Shown here one piece after another: positions 26,517 to 35,490 of a stretch of DNA of 64,000 nt. The notes beneath the pieces were generated by a model, which saw only the letters and a program-made list of their open reading frames with translations, was not told where the DNA came from and made no database searches. The DNA lies in NCBI RefSeq assembly GCF_000970325.1, contig NZ_CP009518.1:124001-188000 (forward strand). The letters run 5' to 3'. Position 1 is the first letter of the stretch, and each line of letters begins with the position of its first letter. Both the position numbers and the translations under genes were made by a program. This DNA is from Methanococcoides methylutens MM1. Its GTDB lineage: Archaea > Halobacteriota > Methanosarcinia > Methanosarcinales > Methanosarcinaceae.

Positions 26517-28064
26517 TTATTTTTCAATCAGTGAGTGTCCTGTCATCTCTTCCGGCTGCTCTATTCCCAGGACATTCAGGATTGTTGGTGATACATCCGG
26601 GAGGCTGCCTTTTGAAAGTGAGATCCCCTTCTCCTTTGTTACGTACACAAAACGCACAGGATTGCTTGTATGTGCAGTGTGGACACACCCTTCAGGAGTG
26701 CAGTAATCGATCATCTTTTCCGCATTTCCATGGTCTGCCATGATCATGGCCTCTCCGCCTTTTTCCAGCAGGTGCTCGATTATCTTTCCGACACAATCGT
26801 CAACGGTTTCCACTGCCTTGATTGCAGCTTCCATTATTCCTGTGTGACCTACCATGTCCATGTTGGCCAGGTTCAATACGATCACGTCATAAGCATCGGA
26901 ATCGATCCTTCTGATCAGCTCCTCGGTGACCTCGTATGCGCTCATCTCAGGTTTGAGATCATAGGTGGCGACCTTCGGGGAAGGTATCATGCATCTTTCC
27001 TCGCCTTCGTTCTGCTTTTCCACTCCTCCGTTGAAGAAGAAGGTTACATGAGCATACTTTTCGGTTTCCGCAATGCGCAACTGGTTGACACCTGTCTTGC
27101 TGAGAACTTCTCCCAGTGTATTCTTAAGTTCCTCAGGAGGGAATGCAATGGGCACAGTGAGCTTTTCATCATACTCTGTCATACATACGTAATGGACATC
27201 AGGGCGTACCTTGCGTTCGAATCCATCGAAATCATCGTTGACAAATGCATATGTCAGCTGTCTTGCACGGTCAGGCCTGAAGTTGAAGAAGATAACAGAA
27301 TCATTGTCCTTTACAGTGGCAACAGGTTCTCCGTTCTCATCGACAATTACCGTAGGTTTGATGAACTCATCATCTTCGCCTCTTTCATAACCGTCTGAAA
27401 CAGCGGATACGGGATCATCGGCTTTGAACCCGACTCCCTGGGTGAGGGCATCATACGCCAACTGTGTGCGGTCCCAGCGTTTGTCCCTGTCCATGGCATA
27501 ATACCTGCCGGAAACGGTCGCTGTCTTTGCACATCCTGTGGACTCGCAGAATTTGACATGCTCTTTCATGTCCTCAAGGGCTGCCCTTGGCGGAACATCA
27601 CGACCGTCGAGGAATGTGTGTATGTATATCCTGTCAAGTCCTTCGTTCTTCGCAAACTCGATCAAGGCACGCATGTGGTTCATGTGGCTGTGCACGCCGC
27701 CGTAAGAGAAAAGTCCCATCAAATGCAGGTCTGAATGCTTTTCCTTTGCATTGTTTATGGCTTCCAGCAATACAGGATTCTTAAAGAGATCGCCGTTGGC
27801 AATATCTCTGTTGATGCGGGTGAGGTCCTGGTAGACAACGCGTCCTGCTCCTATGTTCAGGTGGCCTACTTCGGAATTGCCCATTTGCCCTTCAGGCAGT
27901 CCCACAGCCTCTCCGGAAGCAGTGAGGAGTGTGTCAGGATACTCTTCTACCAGCCTGTCAAGGTTGGCGGTATTCGCCAGAGCGATGGCATTTCCTTTGT
28001 CTTCAGGGGAGTATCCCCATCCGTCCAGTATCATCAGAAGAAGTGGTCTCTTTGTGAATTTCAT
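26517..28064 (-). CDS. gpmI: 2,3-bisphosphoglycerate-independent phosphoglycerate mutase
   Basis: A 515-residue alkaline-phosphatase-superfamily enzyme interconverting 3- and 2-phosphoglycerate. Metal-site residues are visible at LDGWG (Asp14) and [11 protein letters not shown] (Ser64, the phosphoryl acceptor). [20 protein letters not shown] and MADHGNAE follow in the expected order. This is the long bacterial-type GpmI, not the archaeal ApgM form. A monocistronic gene converging with fen. Confidence 0.95.
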   Translation of the reverse strand: MKFTKRPLLLMILDGWGYSPEDKGNAIALANTANLDRLVEEYPDTLLTASGEAVGLPEGQMGNSEVGHLNIGAGRVVYQDLTRINRDIANGDLFKNPVLLEAINNAKEKHSDLHLMGLFSYGGVHSHMNHMRALIEFAKNEGLDRIYIHTFLDGRDVPPRAALEDMKEHVKFCESTGCAKTATVSGRYYAMDRDKRWDRTQLAYDALTQGVGFKADDPVSAVSDGYERGEDDEFIKPTVIVDENGEPVATVKDNDSVIFFNFRPDRARQLTYAFVNDDFDGFERKVRPDVHYVCMTEYDEKLTVPIAFPPEELKNTLGEVLSKTGVNQLRIAETEKYAHVTFFFNGGVEKQNEGEERCMIPSPKVATYDLKPEMSAYEVTEELIRRIDSDAYDVIVLNLANMDMVGHTGIMEAAIKAVETVDDCVGKIIEHLLEKGGEAMIMADHGNAEKMIDYCTPEGCVHTAHTSNPVRFVYVTKEKGISLSKGSLPDVSPTILNVLGIEQPEEMTGHSLIEK

Positions 28065-28183
28065 GTGGTGTAAAATGTCCTGATGATAATTAAATGCACG
28101 GATTTCGTGAGGACCAATTCAATTTTTGCTAAGAAACAAATCCTCGGAAAAAAGAAAAGGAAAGGAAGTAAAAAATGAGAATT

Positions 28184-28207
28184 GGGATGCACTTTAGAGT
28201 GCATCCC
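28184..28207 (-). terminator. Hairpin terminator of glnK containing the stop codon in its loop
   Basis: A perfect 10-bp stem GGGATGCACT/AGTGCATCCC closes a 4-nt loop that holds most of the glnK TAA stop. On the minus strand it is followed by a T-rich CATTTTTTAC stretch. Confidence 0.7.
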
Positions 28208-28532
28208 CGTCTGTTTCACCAGTGCGTATCCGGATAGCCTTCTCGATTGGGTAGATGAATATCTTCCCGTCACCAACTTCACCTGTTGAAGCATTCTCCA
28301 TAATGATGTCGACAACTTCATCCACCTTTGCTTCCGGGACCACGATCTCTACCTTGATCTTTGGGAGCAGGTCTACACAATACTCCCGTCCTCTCCACTG
28401 ATGGACCATTCCTCTCTGTTTCCCACGTCCGGTTACATCCGTTATGGTCATACTCTCGAATTTTGCATTCTCCAGTGCAGCCTTAACATCATGTATTTTC
28501 GTGGGCCTTATGATGGCTTCTATCTTCTGCAT
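28194..28532 (-). CDS. glnK: Nitrogen regulatory protein P-II
   Basis: A 112-residue P-II trimer subunit that binds ATP, ADP and 2-oxoglutarate and blocks the ammonium channel through its T-loop. The T-loop RGMVHQWRGREYCVD contains Tyr51, the residue uridylylated in bacteria. The B-loop is TGEVGDGKIFI and the C-loop RIRTGETD. It lies 4 nt after amtB on the same strand, the usual archaeal partner order. Confidence 0.96.
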   Translation of the reverse strand: MQKIEAIIRPTKIHDVKAALENAKFESMTITDVTGRGKQRGMVHQWRGREYCVDLLPKIKVEIVVPEAKVDEVVDIIMENASTGEVGDGKIFIYPIEKAIRIRTGETDGDAL

Positions 28533-28536
28533 ATTA

Positions 28537-29961
28537 TCAGGCCTCCTCTCTGTTTAGTACATACTCGGGGTATGCCCTGATTCCGTGTTCAGCCCTATCA
28601 AGGCCTGCGATCTCATCTTCTTCAGATACACGAATTCCAATTGCCAGGTCAATTATCTTGAACACGATATAGGACATTCCAAAGGCCCATATGATGCTTA
28701 GAATCATTCCAATGAACTGGATGACAAACTGGCCGTATCCTCCGTAGATCAGACCGACTCCTTCCGCTGCATATACTGCATCGGAAAGGATTCCGTTGCC
28801 CATTCCTATTGAGAATATGCCTACTGCCAGCACTCCCCAGCTACCTGCGTAACCGTGTACTGCAATTGCACCTACAGGGTCGTCTACCTTCAGGAAGCTT
28901 TCATTGAACATTACTCCTTTGTAAACTATAATTCCTCCTACCAGTCCGATTATCAGTGCTGCCCAGTTGTTAACTGAACCACATGGGGCAGTGATTGCCA
29001 CAAGACCTGCAAGAAGACCGTTTGCAGTAAGTGAGGGGTCCGGTTTTCCTGTCTTGATCCAGGTGATCAGCATTACAGCTACTGCACCGGCAGCTGCCGA
29101 TATGAATGTGTTTGCGATGACGAGGTTCATGTATGCATCATTGCCGTCAAGTGTACTTCCTCCATTGAAACCTATCCATCCAAATGCAAGGATAAGGGTT
29201 CCGAGGAATGCGAATGTCAGGTTGTGACCGGGAATAGCTACTGGCTTTCCGTTTCTGAACTTTCCGATCCTTGAACCTACAAGCAATACTCCTGCAAGGG
29301 CTGAATATCCCCCGATCGAGTGTACAACTCCGGACCCTGCAAAGTCATGGAATCCCACGCCTATGAAGTTCACAATAGGGCTTTCACTACCTGTTAGAAG
29401 CGCTTTGTCAGCACCGCTCCAGACCCAGTGTCCGTATACGGGGTATATAAATGCTACAAGTGCAATTGTGTATATAAGGTAAGCTTTCAGGTCAGTTCTT
29501 TCTGCCATTGCTCCTGATACAATGGTTGCTCCGGTTGCTGCGAAGACCATCTGGAACCACCAGCTGTTCCAGAGGGCATTGTCAGCTCCTTTGAGGAAGA
29601 ACTGGTCGATGCCTATCAGGCCTGCTGCATCAGCACCATACATGATACCCCATCCCACTGCCCAGTATACCAGAATACCAAGACAGATGGTCATGAAGTT
29701 CTTCATGAGAATGTTGGCAGTGTTCTTGGACCGTGTAAGCCCGACCTCTACCAGTGAGAATCCTGCATGCATCAGGAAGACTATTGCTCCTGCAACAAGC
29801 AGCCAGACAAATGTCAATGCTGTTTCCAGATCAGCAATTGCCTGTGTGTTTTCATCCACTGTTGCAGCGGATGCTGTTGATGTACCTAGTGTAAATAATA
29901 CGAAAAGTGCCATTAGCATCAAGCAGGCACGGTTCGTATGTTTTCCTGTTAATTCTATCAT
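28537..29961 (-). CDS. amtB: Ammonium transporter
   Basis: A 474-residue Amt/Rh channel. An N-terminal signal-like segment ends near TASAAT, followed by about eleven membrane helices. Conserved elements include GFSLVEVGLTRSKNTANI (about 67-84), the pore His in FHDFAGSGVVHSIGG, and the second His in AIAVHGYAGSWG. It imports ammonium and is gated by the adjacent GlnK. ATG 29961 is chosen because GGAG lies 8 nt upstream; an in-frame GTG 36 nt earlier lacks a site. A TATA box at about 30048-30060 on the minus strand fits. Confidence 0.95.
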   Translation of the reverse strand: MIELTGKHTNRACLMLMALFVLFTLGTSTASAATVDENTQAIADLETALTFVWLLVAGAIVFLMHAGFSLVEVGLTRSKNTANILMKNFMTICLGILVYWAVGWGIMYGADAAGLIGIDQFFLKGADNALWNSWWFQMVFAATGATIVSGAMAERTDLKAYLIYTIALVAFIYPVYGHWVWSGADKALLTGSESPIVNFIGVGFHDFAGSGVVHSIGGYSALAGVLLVGSRIGKFRNGKPVAIPGHNLTFAFLGTLILAFGWIGFNGGSTLDGNDAYMNLVIANTFISAAAGAVAVMLITWIKTGKPDPSLTANGLLAGLVAITAPCGSVNNWAALIIGLVGGIIVYKGVMFNESFLKVDDPVGAIAVHGYAGSWGVLAVGIFSIGMGNGILSDAVYAAEGVGLIYGGYGQFVIQFIGMILSIIWAFGMSYIVFKIIDLAIGIRVSEEDEIAGLDRAEHGIRAYPEYVLNREEA

Positions 29962-30334
29962 TTGTTTAAACTCCTGTACCTTCGATCCAATAGGCACACG
30001 GAATCTTAGTGTAGATTTTATACTACTTAAAAATATCTAATCTTTAGAAGATATATAAAAATTTTAACCTTGGATTATTAATTCATATTTCAGACAAAAG
30101 TTGATGTGTTCGGAATCAATAGGCACATTTAACAAACGATGATGAATTGGCAGTTTGACACGAGGATAGGCTATTTCTATATGTATGATCTATACAATGC
30201 CAGATTCGGAAGTGAATTGCCGGCAAATGCGGAATATTCTGTTATTCCTCAAGGCAAATATCACATAACACTAAATCATGCTAATCAAAAACCAGGGTCA
30301 TCATGGACTCCCAGCAATCAACGGATGATGTAAA
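29962..30334. promoter_or_regulatory. Divergent promoter region between amtB and asd
   Basis: A 373-nt gap without a convincing gene. On the minus strand, TTTTTATATATC (30048-30060) serves amtB. The 11-mer CAATAGGCACA occurs at 29988-29998 and 30117-30127 and the 7-mer CGGAATC at 29999-30005 and 30111-30117, so each 11-mer has the 7-mer beside it but in opposite order. I did not find the GGAA-N6-TTCC or GGTA-N6-TACC operators described for NrpR. A 64-codon frame at 30139-30333 has no ribosome site and was not accepted. Confidence 0.4.
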
Positions 30335-31327
30335 ATGAGTTACAAGGTAGGAATTATGGGCGCCACTGGTGCAGTAGGCAGGGAAATCATCGAAGTACTT
30401 CATGACAGGAACTTCCCAATGGAAAGTCTCAGGCTATTTGCATCAGAGAGAAGCGCAGGCAAGACGATCGAGACTCCTTCTGGTGCGATAACTATTGAAA
30501 ATGCAGACTCTGCAGATTATTCAGAGCTCGACATCGCATTCTTTGCAATCAGTGGTGGCTGGAGCAAGGCGAACGCCAAAAAGGCAACAGATGCAGGCTG
30601 CTATGTGGTGGACAACAGCAGTGCATTCAGGTATGATGATGAAGTACCTCTGGTGGTTCCTGAGATCAACACCGATGCCATCGGAGACTCAAAGCTCATC
30701 GCAAATCCTAACTGTACAACTGCAATTGCAGCGATTCCCCTGTACAACCTGCACAGGGAGTATGGTCTGAAAAAGGTCATCATCAGCACCTACCAGGCCA
30801 CCAGCGGAGCTGGAGCTGCAGGAATGAGCGAACTGACAGAGGAGACAATGAATTACCTGGATGGCAAGGAAGTAAAGAACAAGGTATTTGCTCACCCTAT
30901 TGCCTTTAACACCATCCCTCACATCGACAGTTTCCAGGACAACGATTACACCCGTGAAGAAATGAAGGTCGTCTGGGAGACCAGGAAGATCTTCAGTGAA
31001 CCTGATATGGCCATCAGCTGTACCTGTGTAAGGATCCCCACAATGAGGGTCCACGGGGAAAGCATCGTGATAGAAACCGAAAAGGCGATCTCTCCGGAAG
31101 ATGCAAAGAAGCTCCTGGGCGAGACCGAGGGCATTGACCTGAAGGATGACATTGAGAACAATGTCTATCCCATGCCACTGACCGCCACCAAGAAGTATGA
31201 CGTTGAGGTCGGCAGGATCAGGCAGAATCTCGTGTTCGGTGATCATGGTCTTGAGTTCTTCGTTTGCGGTGACCAGATCCTCAAGGGCGCTGCCCTGAAC
31301 GCTGTCCAGATCGCTGAAAAGCTCTGA
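30335..31327 (+). CDS. asd: Aspartate-semialdehyde dehydrogenase (bacterial type)
   Basis: A 330-residue NADPH-dependent enzyme converting aspartyl phosphate to the semialdehyde for lysine, threonine and methionine synthesis. N-terminal GATGAVGREI (9-18) binds the nucleotide. NPNCTT holds catalytic Cys127, and RIPTMRVHGE is the substrate-site region with the general-base His. DNSSAFR and the TYQATSGAGAAGM insertion identify the bacterial branch rather than the archaeal/fungal one common in other methanogens. A hairpin terminator follows. Confidence 0.94.
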   Translation: MSYKVGIMGATGAVGREIIEVLHDRNFPMESLRLFASERSAGKTIETPSGAITIENADSADYSELDIAFFAISGGWSKANAKKATDAGCYVVDNSSAFRYDDEVPLVVPEINTDAIGDSKLIANPNCTTAIAAIPLYNLHREYGLKKVIISTYQATSGAGAAGMSELTEETMNYLDGKEVKNKVFAHPIAFNTIPHIDSFQDNDYTREEMKVVWETRKIFSEPDMAISCTCVRIPTMRVHGESIVIETEKAISPEDAKKLLGETEGIDLKDDIENNVYPMPLTATKKYDVEVGRIRQNLVFGDHGLEFFVCGDQILKGAALNAVQIAEKL

Positions 31328-31361
31328 TCAGAGGACAAATAAATCAGTTTTTACAAAGTAA

Positions 31362-31388
31362 AGGAAGTTCATTGAACTTTCTTTTTTC
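31362..31388 (+). terminator. Terminator of asd
   Basis: GGAAGTT/AACTTTC forms a 7-bp stem (one G-T pair) and is followed by a run of Ts. Confidence 0.55.
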
Positions 31389-31479
31389 TTTTCTTCTTTA
31401 ATATTGCCAATTTTCTGATTGTGACCACCTCATTTTTTGAGGCATAATCTTTTTTAGAAGTTCCTTCGTATTCCTGTTC

Positions 31480-32325
31480 ATGAATATCAGGGATATCGAC
31501 TGGGACGAGGTTTGGAAAGAGCAGATGAGGCTTTACAACGAGGTGGGAGGCTCCTCAGAAAAGGTTGACATCTGGGAGAGCAAAGAAAGTGCCAGGAGGT
31601 ACTGGGAGATGTCCCGCAACAAAGGTGCTGCACGGGTGGAGCAGACCCTGAAGGAGATCGAGCTCACGCCGGATTCAAGGGTTCTTGATATTGGCGCAGG
31701 TCCCGGGGCACTTGCGATCCCTATATCCGAGCGTGTCAGGGAAGTAGTTGCAGTAGAGCCTTCTGACGGAATGTTCTCAGTTCTGGAGGAGAACATCGAT
31801 TCGATGAACATCGACAACATAAGGTGCATACACAAGGGATGGGAAGAGCTCGATCCTGAAGAGGTCGGCGACGACTTCGATGTTGTAATTGCTTCCTATT
31901 CACTGAGTGTTCCTGATATCAGGCAGGCATTTGAGAAGATCCAGGCAGTTTCCAGTGGTCATGTTTATGTTTACTGGTTTGCAGGAGAGACTTCCTGGGA
32001 TGATCAGTATAGTGCCATATGGCCTGCTCTTCACAATCAGGAATATCACAGCTCACCCAAGTGCAACATCATGTACAATGTTCTCTATGACATGGGTATC
32101 TATCCCAACATGAACGTGTTCCCGTTAGAGAGAAGTATGACCTTTTCTTCACTTGAGGAAGCTGTGAAACATTACATTCCTCATTACAGGGCCTATACTC
32201 CTGAGAAGCTGGAGATCCTGAGGGAATATCTGGGTACGGTCCTGCCTCAAAACGAGGATGGTTCCATCGTGCATATTGGTGATACAACGAGGGTCAGAAT
32301 GTGGTGGGACAATAGTAAGATATGA
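31480..32325 (+). CDS. Class I SAM-dependent methyltransferase, substrate unknown
   Basis: A 281-residue protein with a Rossmann methyltransferase domain: motif I VLDIGAGPGALAIP (about 70-83), acidic motif II VAVEPSD, and motif IV FDVVIASYSLS. The C-terminal third (from about 165) is less conserved and rich in Trp and Tyr (WFAGETSWDDQYSAIWP), probably the substrate pocket. Such stand-alone methyltransferases occur widely in Methanosarcinaceae; I cannot assign a substrate. A monocistronic gene converging with the MATE gene. Confidence 0.78.
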   Translation: MNIRDIDWDEVWKEQMRLYNEVGGSSEKVDIWESKESARRYWEMSRNKGAARVEQTLKEIELTPDSRVLDIGAGPGALAIPISERVREVVAVEPSDGMFSVLEENIDSMNIDNIRCIHKGWEELDPEEVGDDFDVVIASYSLSVPDIRQAFEKIQAVSSGHVYVYWFAGETSWDDQYSAIWPALHNQEYHSSPKCNIMYNVLYDMGIYPNMNVFPLERSMTFSSLEEAVKHYIPHYRAYTPEKLEILREYLGTVLPQNEDGSIVHIGDTTRVRMWWDNSKI

Positions 32326-32348
32326 TCTTCTTAATTCCACTTTTTAGC

Positions 32349-33704
32349 TCATGTATTGATCGCTTTGAAAGCGCTGTACTCCTTTGCAAGCATTACAAAG
32401 GTCACCAGGAATGAGAGTCCATCGGATATCGGGAATGCTATCCATACTCCGTATAGTTGGAAGAACTGTGGCAGTATCAGGACCAGGGGTATCAGGAAAA
32501 GGACCTGCCTGCTTATGGAAAGGAAAAATGCGGGCCTGGCCTTTCCCAGTGTCTGGTAAATGGATGCACCAACTATCTGGAATCCCACGAAAGGCAATGC
32601 TAGCACCATGATACGTGTGGCAGATCTGCCTGCATCTATCAATTGCTGGTCCGTGGTAAAGATGCTGAACAACTGGGATGGGAAGAGGAACAGCAGCATG
32701 AAACCCGCAATTGATATTACGGTGGTGGCCTTGATGGCAAGGGCAGTTGAGCTGACGACCCTTTCGAAGTTCTTTGCACCGTAATTGAAACCTACGATTG
32801 GCTGAAGTCCCTGTACGATGCCTATCATAGGCATGAATGTGAACATGAACAGGCGGTTCACAACACCAAAGACTGCTATGTGTATGTCTCCGCCATAGAT
32901 TGCCAGTGCATTGTTTATCACAATGACCATCAGGCTTCCGGATGCGCTTCTTGCAAATGAGGAGGCTCCAATGGTAATTGTTTCCACGAAAACATCCGGA
33001 TGAGGCATGAGGTCGCTGACATGGAAGTTCAGGCTGCTCATTCCGCTGTTAAAATAATGTACCAGGTAGATAGCGCTGACAGCTTGTGATATCACGGTGG
33101 CAATGGCAGCGCCTTTTATTCCCATGTCGAGTCCGAAAATAAATATGGGGTCAAGTATGATGTTCAGCCCTGCAGAAATGACCATTGTCAGCATGGCAAC
33201 CTTTGCGTTCCCTTCTGCACGGACGATGTTGTTGACAGTCATTGAGAATGCAAAAACAAGGGTGCCATAAAGGATTATTCTCGTATAGTCATATGCAAAG
33301 GGAAGGATGGTCTCAGTAGCACCGAAGAGTTTCAGCAATGGCACGATGTAAATGCTTCCAAATATTGTTACAAGTGTGCTTAGTATCAATATTGTGGAGA
33401 TCGCATTTCCCAGGGCAATATCGGCACGCCTGTAGTCCTTTGCACCAATACTTCTCGATATTATGGAAGCACTTCCGATACCAATGGTAAGGGCTACTCC
33501 CATTATTATCATCTGGATCGGGAATGCTATCGTAATTCCTGCTATTCCCTGAACACTTTCCGGTCCCAGTGCCCTTCCGACAAATATGGTGTCCACAAGG
33601 TTGTATAGTGCCTGTACTACCATTCCTATGGTCGCAGGCACTGAAAGTTTGAATAGGACCTTTGAGATGCTCTCTTCTCCAAGCATCCGGGCTCTGGTGT
33701 TCAT
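32349..33704 (-). CDS. MATE-family multidrug/cation exporter
   Basis: A 451-residue protein with twelve predicted membrane helices and two homologous halves. The first helix region SVPATIGMVVQALYNLVDTIFVGRALG is typical of the DinF/NorM-like MATE branch, and GIVQGLQPIVGFNYGAK begins the second half's loop. It is expected to export organic cations by sodium or proton antiport. GAGG lies 8 nt before ATG 33704. It starts 63 nt after the end of the TAG-containing gene on the same strand, so the two may be co-transcribed. Confidence 0.88.
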   Translation of the reverse strand: MNTRARMLGEESISKVLFKLSVPATIGMVVQALYNLVDTIFVGRALGPESVQGIAGITIAFPIQMIIMGVALTIGIGSASIISRSIGAKDYRRADIALGNAISTILILSTLVTIFGSIYIVPLLKLFGATETILPFAYDYTRIILYGTLVFAFSMTVNNIVRAEGNAKVAMLTMVISAGLNIILDPIFIFGLDMGIKGAAIATVISQAVSAIYLVHYFNSGMSSLNFHVSDLMPHPDVFVETITIGASSFARSASGSLMVIVINNALAIYGGDIHIAVFGVVNRLFMFTFMPMIGIVQGLQPIVGFNYGAKNFERVVSSTALAIKATTVISIAGFMLLFLFPSQLFSIFTTDQQLIDAGRSATRIMVLALPFVGFQIVGASIYQTLGKARPAFFLSISRQVLFLIPLVLILPQFFQLYGVWIAFPISDGLSFLVTFVMLAKEYSAFKAINT

Positions 33705-33767
33705 TGGTGTTTTCCTCGAAGAATTTTGGTGGTGAGAAAGAAAACACCTTATAAAACAGTTCCGTAT

Positions 33768-34301
33768 TTATCTCTTTTTACTGATGTTGTAGTATCGTTC
33801 ATCTATCGATATTGGTATTGCTTCGTCAGGCCTTGTTTCTTTGTAGAGGAAAACAAGTGCCATGGAGGACCATTCGATCTTTATTCTTCTGCTGTTGCCT
33901 TTTCCAATAGCCATCTTGCCTGATATCATTATCTCATCTGCAAGGTCTAGTCCAAAAGCCCTTGCATTTGCAGGCTCCATGTCCGGGAACTCCTGCAGGA
34001 ATATGGTGGTAATAAATCTGCTTATGCTTTCTCTTGAACACCTTGCTGTGTTTGTATCACATGAACTGATGTATATGTTCAGGCCGTTGGTATCAGTCCA
34101 GTAATGGGCATTTGTCCGTAGTGATAAGCTCTCAGAGGTCTCTAAAAGACCTTCAGATCTCTATTGTGCATCCATTATCTTTAGTTTCCACATATTTCCA
34201 AGGTTTGAATACCCGTTGAAAGAGCTCAAAAAGTCTATCTGCTGATCTCTGTCATCATATCTTGTTACAGGCATGGAGCTTGGAGTGTATATATCATTCA
34301 T
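33768..34301 (-). CDS. Unrecognised protein with in-frame TAG: candidate pyrrolysine-containing gene (or nonsense pseudogene)
   Basis: The frame starts at ATG 34301, with GAGG 7 nt upstream, and runs 46 codons to TAG at 34163-34161. It then stays open in the same frame for 130 more codons to TAA at 33768, giving 177 residues if TAG is read. Between the TAG and the first later ATG (33980) there are 60 codons with no ATG, GTG or TTG, so the downstream part could not easily be a separate gene. In Methanosarcinaceae TAG can be read as pyrrolysine. A 6-bp hairpin (34136-34152) begins 8 nt after the TAG. The protein is soluble and matches no family I know; the C-terminal half has NSRRIKIEW strands and WTDTNGLNIYIS. 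A recent nonsense mutation is the main alternative. Confidence 0.6.
34136..34152 (-). other. Hairpin just downstream of the in-frame TAG
   Basis: On the minus strand AGGTCT-TTTAG-AGACCT forms a perfect 6-bp stem with a 5-nt loop, starting 8 nt after the TAG. It resembles in position the PYLIS stem-loop reported after the UAG of mtmB. Its role is unproven, and PYLIS itself is not strictly required in vivo. Confidence 0.4.
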
Positions 34302-34463
34302 TTTTCAGCCTCTTGAGTTCCGGGATGTTCTTCAATCGCTTGTGATATCTTGCGAACTCGCCGTTTTTCCGTTTTTAATAACTTCCAAACATTTTTATTT
34401 GGACATTATTATCTAATTAATAGCTATTTTTCCAAGGGTATATATTAGTGATTTAGTTATTTT

Positions 34464-34493
34464 TTAGTCCAATGGGCAAAGTTAGTCCAATGG
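34464..34493 (+). repeat. Tandem 12-bp direct repeats in a promoter region
   Basis: TTAGTCCAATGG occurs twice without mismatch, at 34464-34475 and 34482-34493 (18-bp period). The second copy abuts the TATA-like TGGTATAATCC upstream of the UbiA-like gene. This is a likely binding site for a regulator; the adjacent DUF1724-family protein is one candidate. Confidence 0.5.
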
Positions 34494-34545
34494 TATAATC
34501 CTATTTCACTTTAATAATATCATCAAGTGTGCTACTTTTATACTC

Positions 34546-35490
34546 ATGGCTGAAAAAACAGTTATTTCCACAAATCAGTTGAGCTATCCGAAAAACAACA
34601 ACAACAACAACAACAACAAGAGCAGTTTCCTGGAATTGCCGGATATTTCAGGGCTGTGGCCGACACTGCATCTTTTGAACAGTTCCACTCTGGTCTCAGT
34701 ATCCGGGGCCTTGAGAATATATCTTGCTTTCCTTCTGCTTCAGATGCAATTCAATATTCTCTCCTGTATAGCAGGTGGTCTTGTTGTGTATGCTGTGTAC
34801 ACCCTGGACCGTGCGCTTGATTCTGAGGAAGATGCTGTTAACAGGTCCGAGCTTAAGGGTGCAAGAACTAAAATAGTACTCTTTGTTTGCTTACTTGCAT
34901 TTCTGGTAGGTGCATATCTTCTATTCCTTGACGGACTTCTTCTCCTGGCATTTCTTCCTCTCATTACCGGTTACCTTTACAGTAAAGGGCTGAAGGTCGG
35001 TAAATTCCATTTGAAACTAAAAGGCGGCCTTGGCGTCAAGAATCTTGTTGTTGGCACAACCTGGGGTGCATTCATTGCCGGTATTGCAGGCTGGTATGCT
35101 GAGAGCATTTTCCCGGTGATTGCAGTTTTCCTTTTCTTTGGCATCAAACTTTTCGTAAATTCATCTGTCTATGATTTCAAGGATATCAAAGGTGATGCCC
35201 TTGCAGGAATCAAAACTCTGCCCGTAAGCCTTGGTCCGCAGAGAACTCGTGACCTGCTTTTGAGTATGCATCTTTTCTCTCATTCCCTTCTGGGACTTTT
35301 GATACTTTCCGGGACGATCGCCCACGAACCTATGATTTTGGTCTATAGTTTCATTGCAGGGATGGTATGCATCTACAGGTTCACGGTTCCTACGGAAAAT
35401 GAGTCAAAGAGCAGGATGCACAAACGTCTCTTCGTAGTGGATGGTGAATCCAGTATGATAGTTGGCCTGAGGGCATTTACAGGGATGTAA
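34546..35490 (+). CDS. UbiA-family prenyltransferase-like membrane protein
   Basis: A 314-residue integral membrane protein with about eight helices. Two aspartate-rich segments match the UbiA pattern: YTLDRALDSEED (Asp88, Asp92, Asp96) and VYDFKDIKGD (Asp210, Asp213, Asp217), which bind magnesium and prenyl diphosphate. It probably attaches an isoprenoid chain to an unknown acceptor. Its N-terminus holds eight consecutive Asn (17-24) encoded by pure AAC repeats. Its 3' end overlaps the convergent regulator gene by 14 nt. The promoter carries two 12-bp direct repeats. Confidence 0.8.
   Translation: MAEKTVISTNQLSYPKNNNNNNNNKSSFLELPDISGLWPTLHLLNSSTLVSVSGALRIYLAFLLLQMQFNILSCIAGGLVVYAVYTLDRALDSEEDAVNRSELKGARTKIVLFVCLLAFLVGAYLLFLDGLLLLAFLPLITGYLYSKGLKVGKFHLKLKGGLGVKNLVVGTTWGAFIAGIAGWYAESIFPVIAVFLFFGIKLFVNSSVYDFKDIKGDALAGIKTLPVSLGPQRTRDLLLSMHLFSHSLLGLLILSGTIAHEPMILVYSFIAGMVCIYRFTVPTENESKSRMHKRLFVVDGESSMIVGLRAFTGM
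34594..34617 (+). repeat. (AAC)8 trinucleotide microsatellite
   Basis: Eight perfect AAC units encode Asn17-24 of the UbiA-like protein. Length changes in whole units would keep the frame. Confidence 0.9.

Noticed and set aside
26670-27398. Long open frame on the plus strand, 242 codons
   Set aside because: Lies antisense within gpmI, has no family motif, and mirrors the codon bias of the real gene.
30139-30333. 64-codon open frame ending just before asd
   Set aside because: No ribosome binding site, no recognisable motif, and a position inside the divergent promoter region; likely chance.
33768-33980. Separate 70-residue gene starting at ATG 33980
   Set aside because: No ribosome site precedes this ATG, and the open frame extends 60 codons further upstream to the TAG; better explained as the end of the longer TAG-containing gene.
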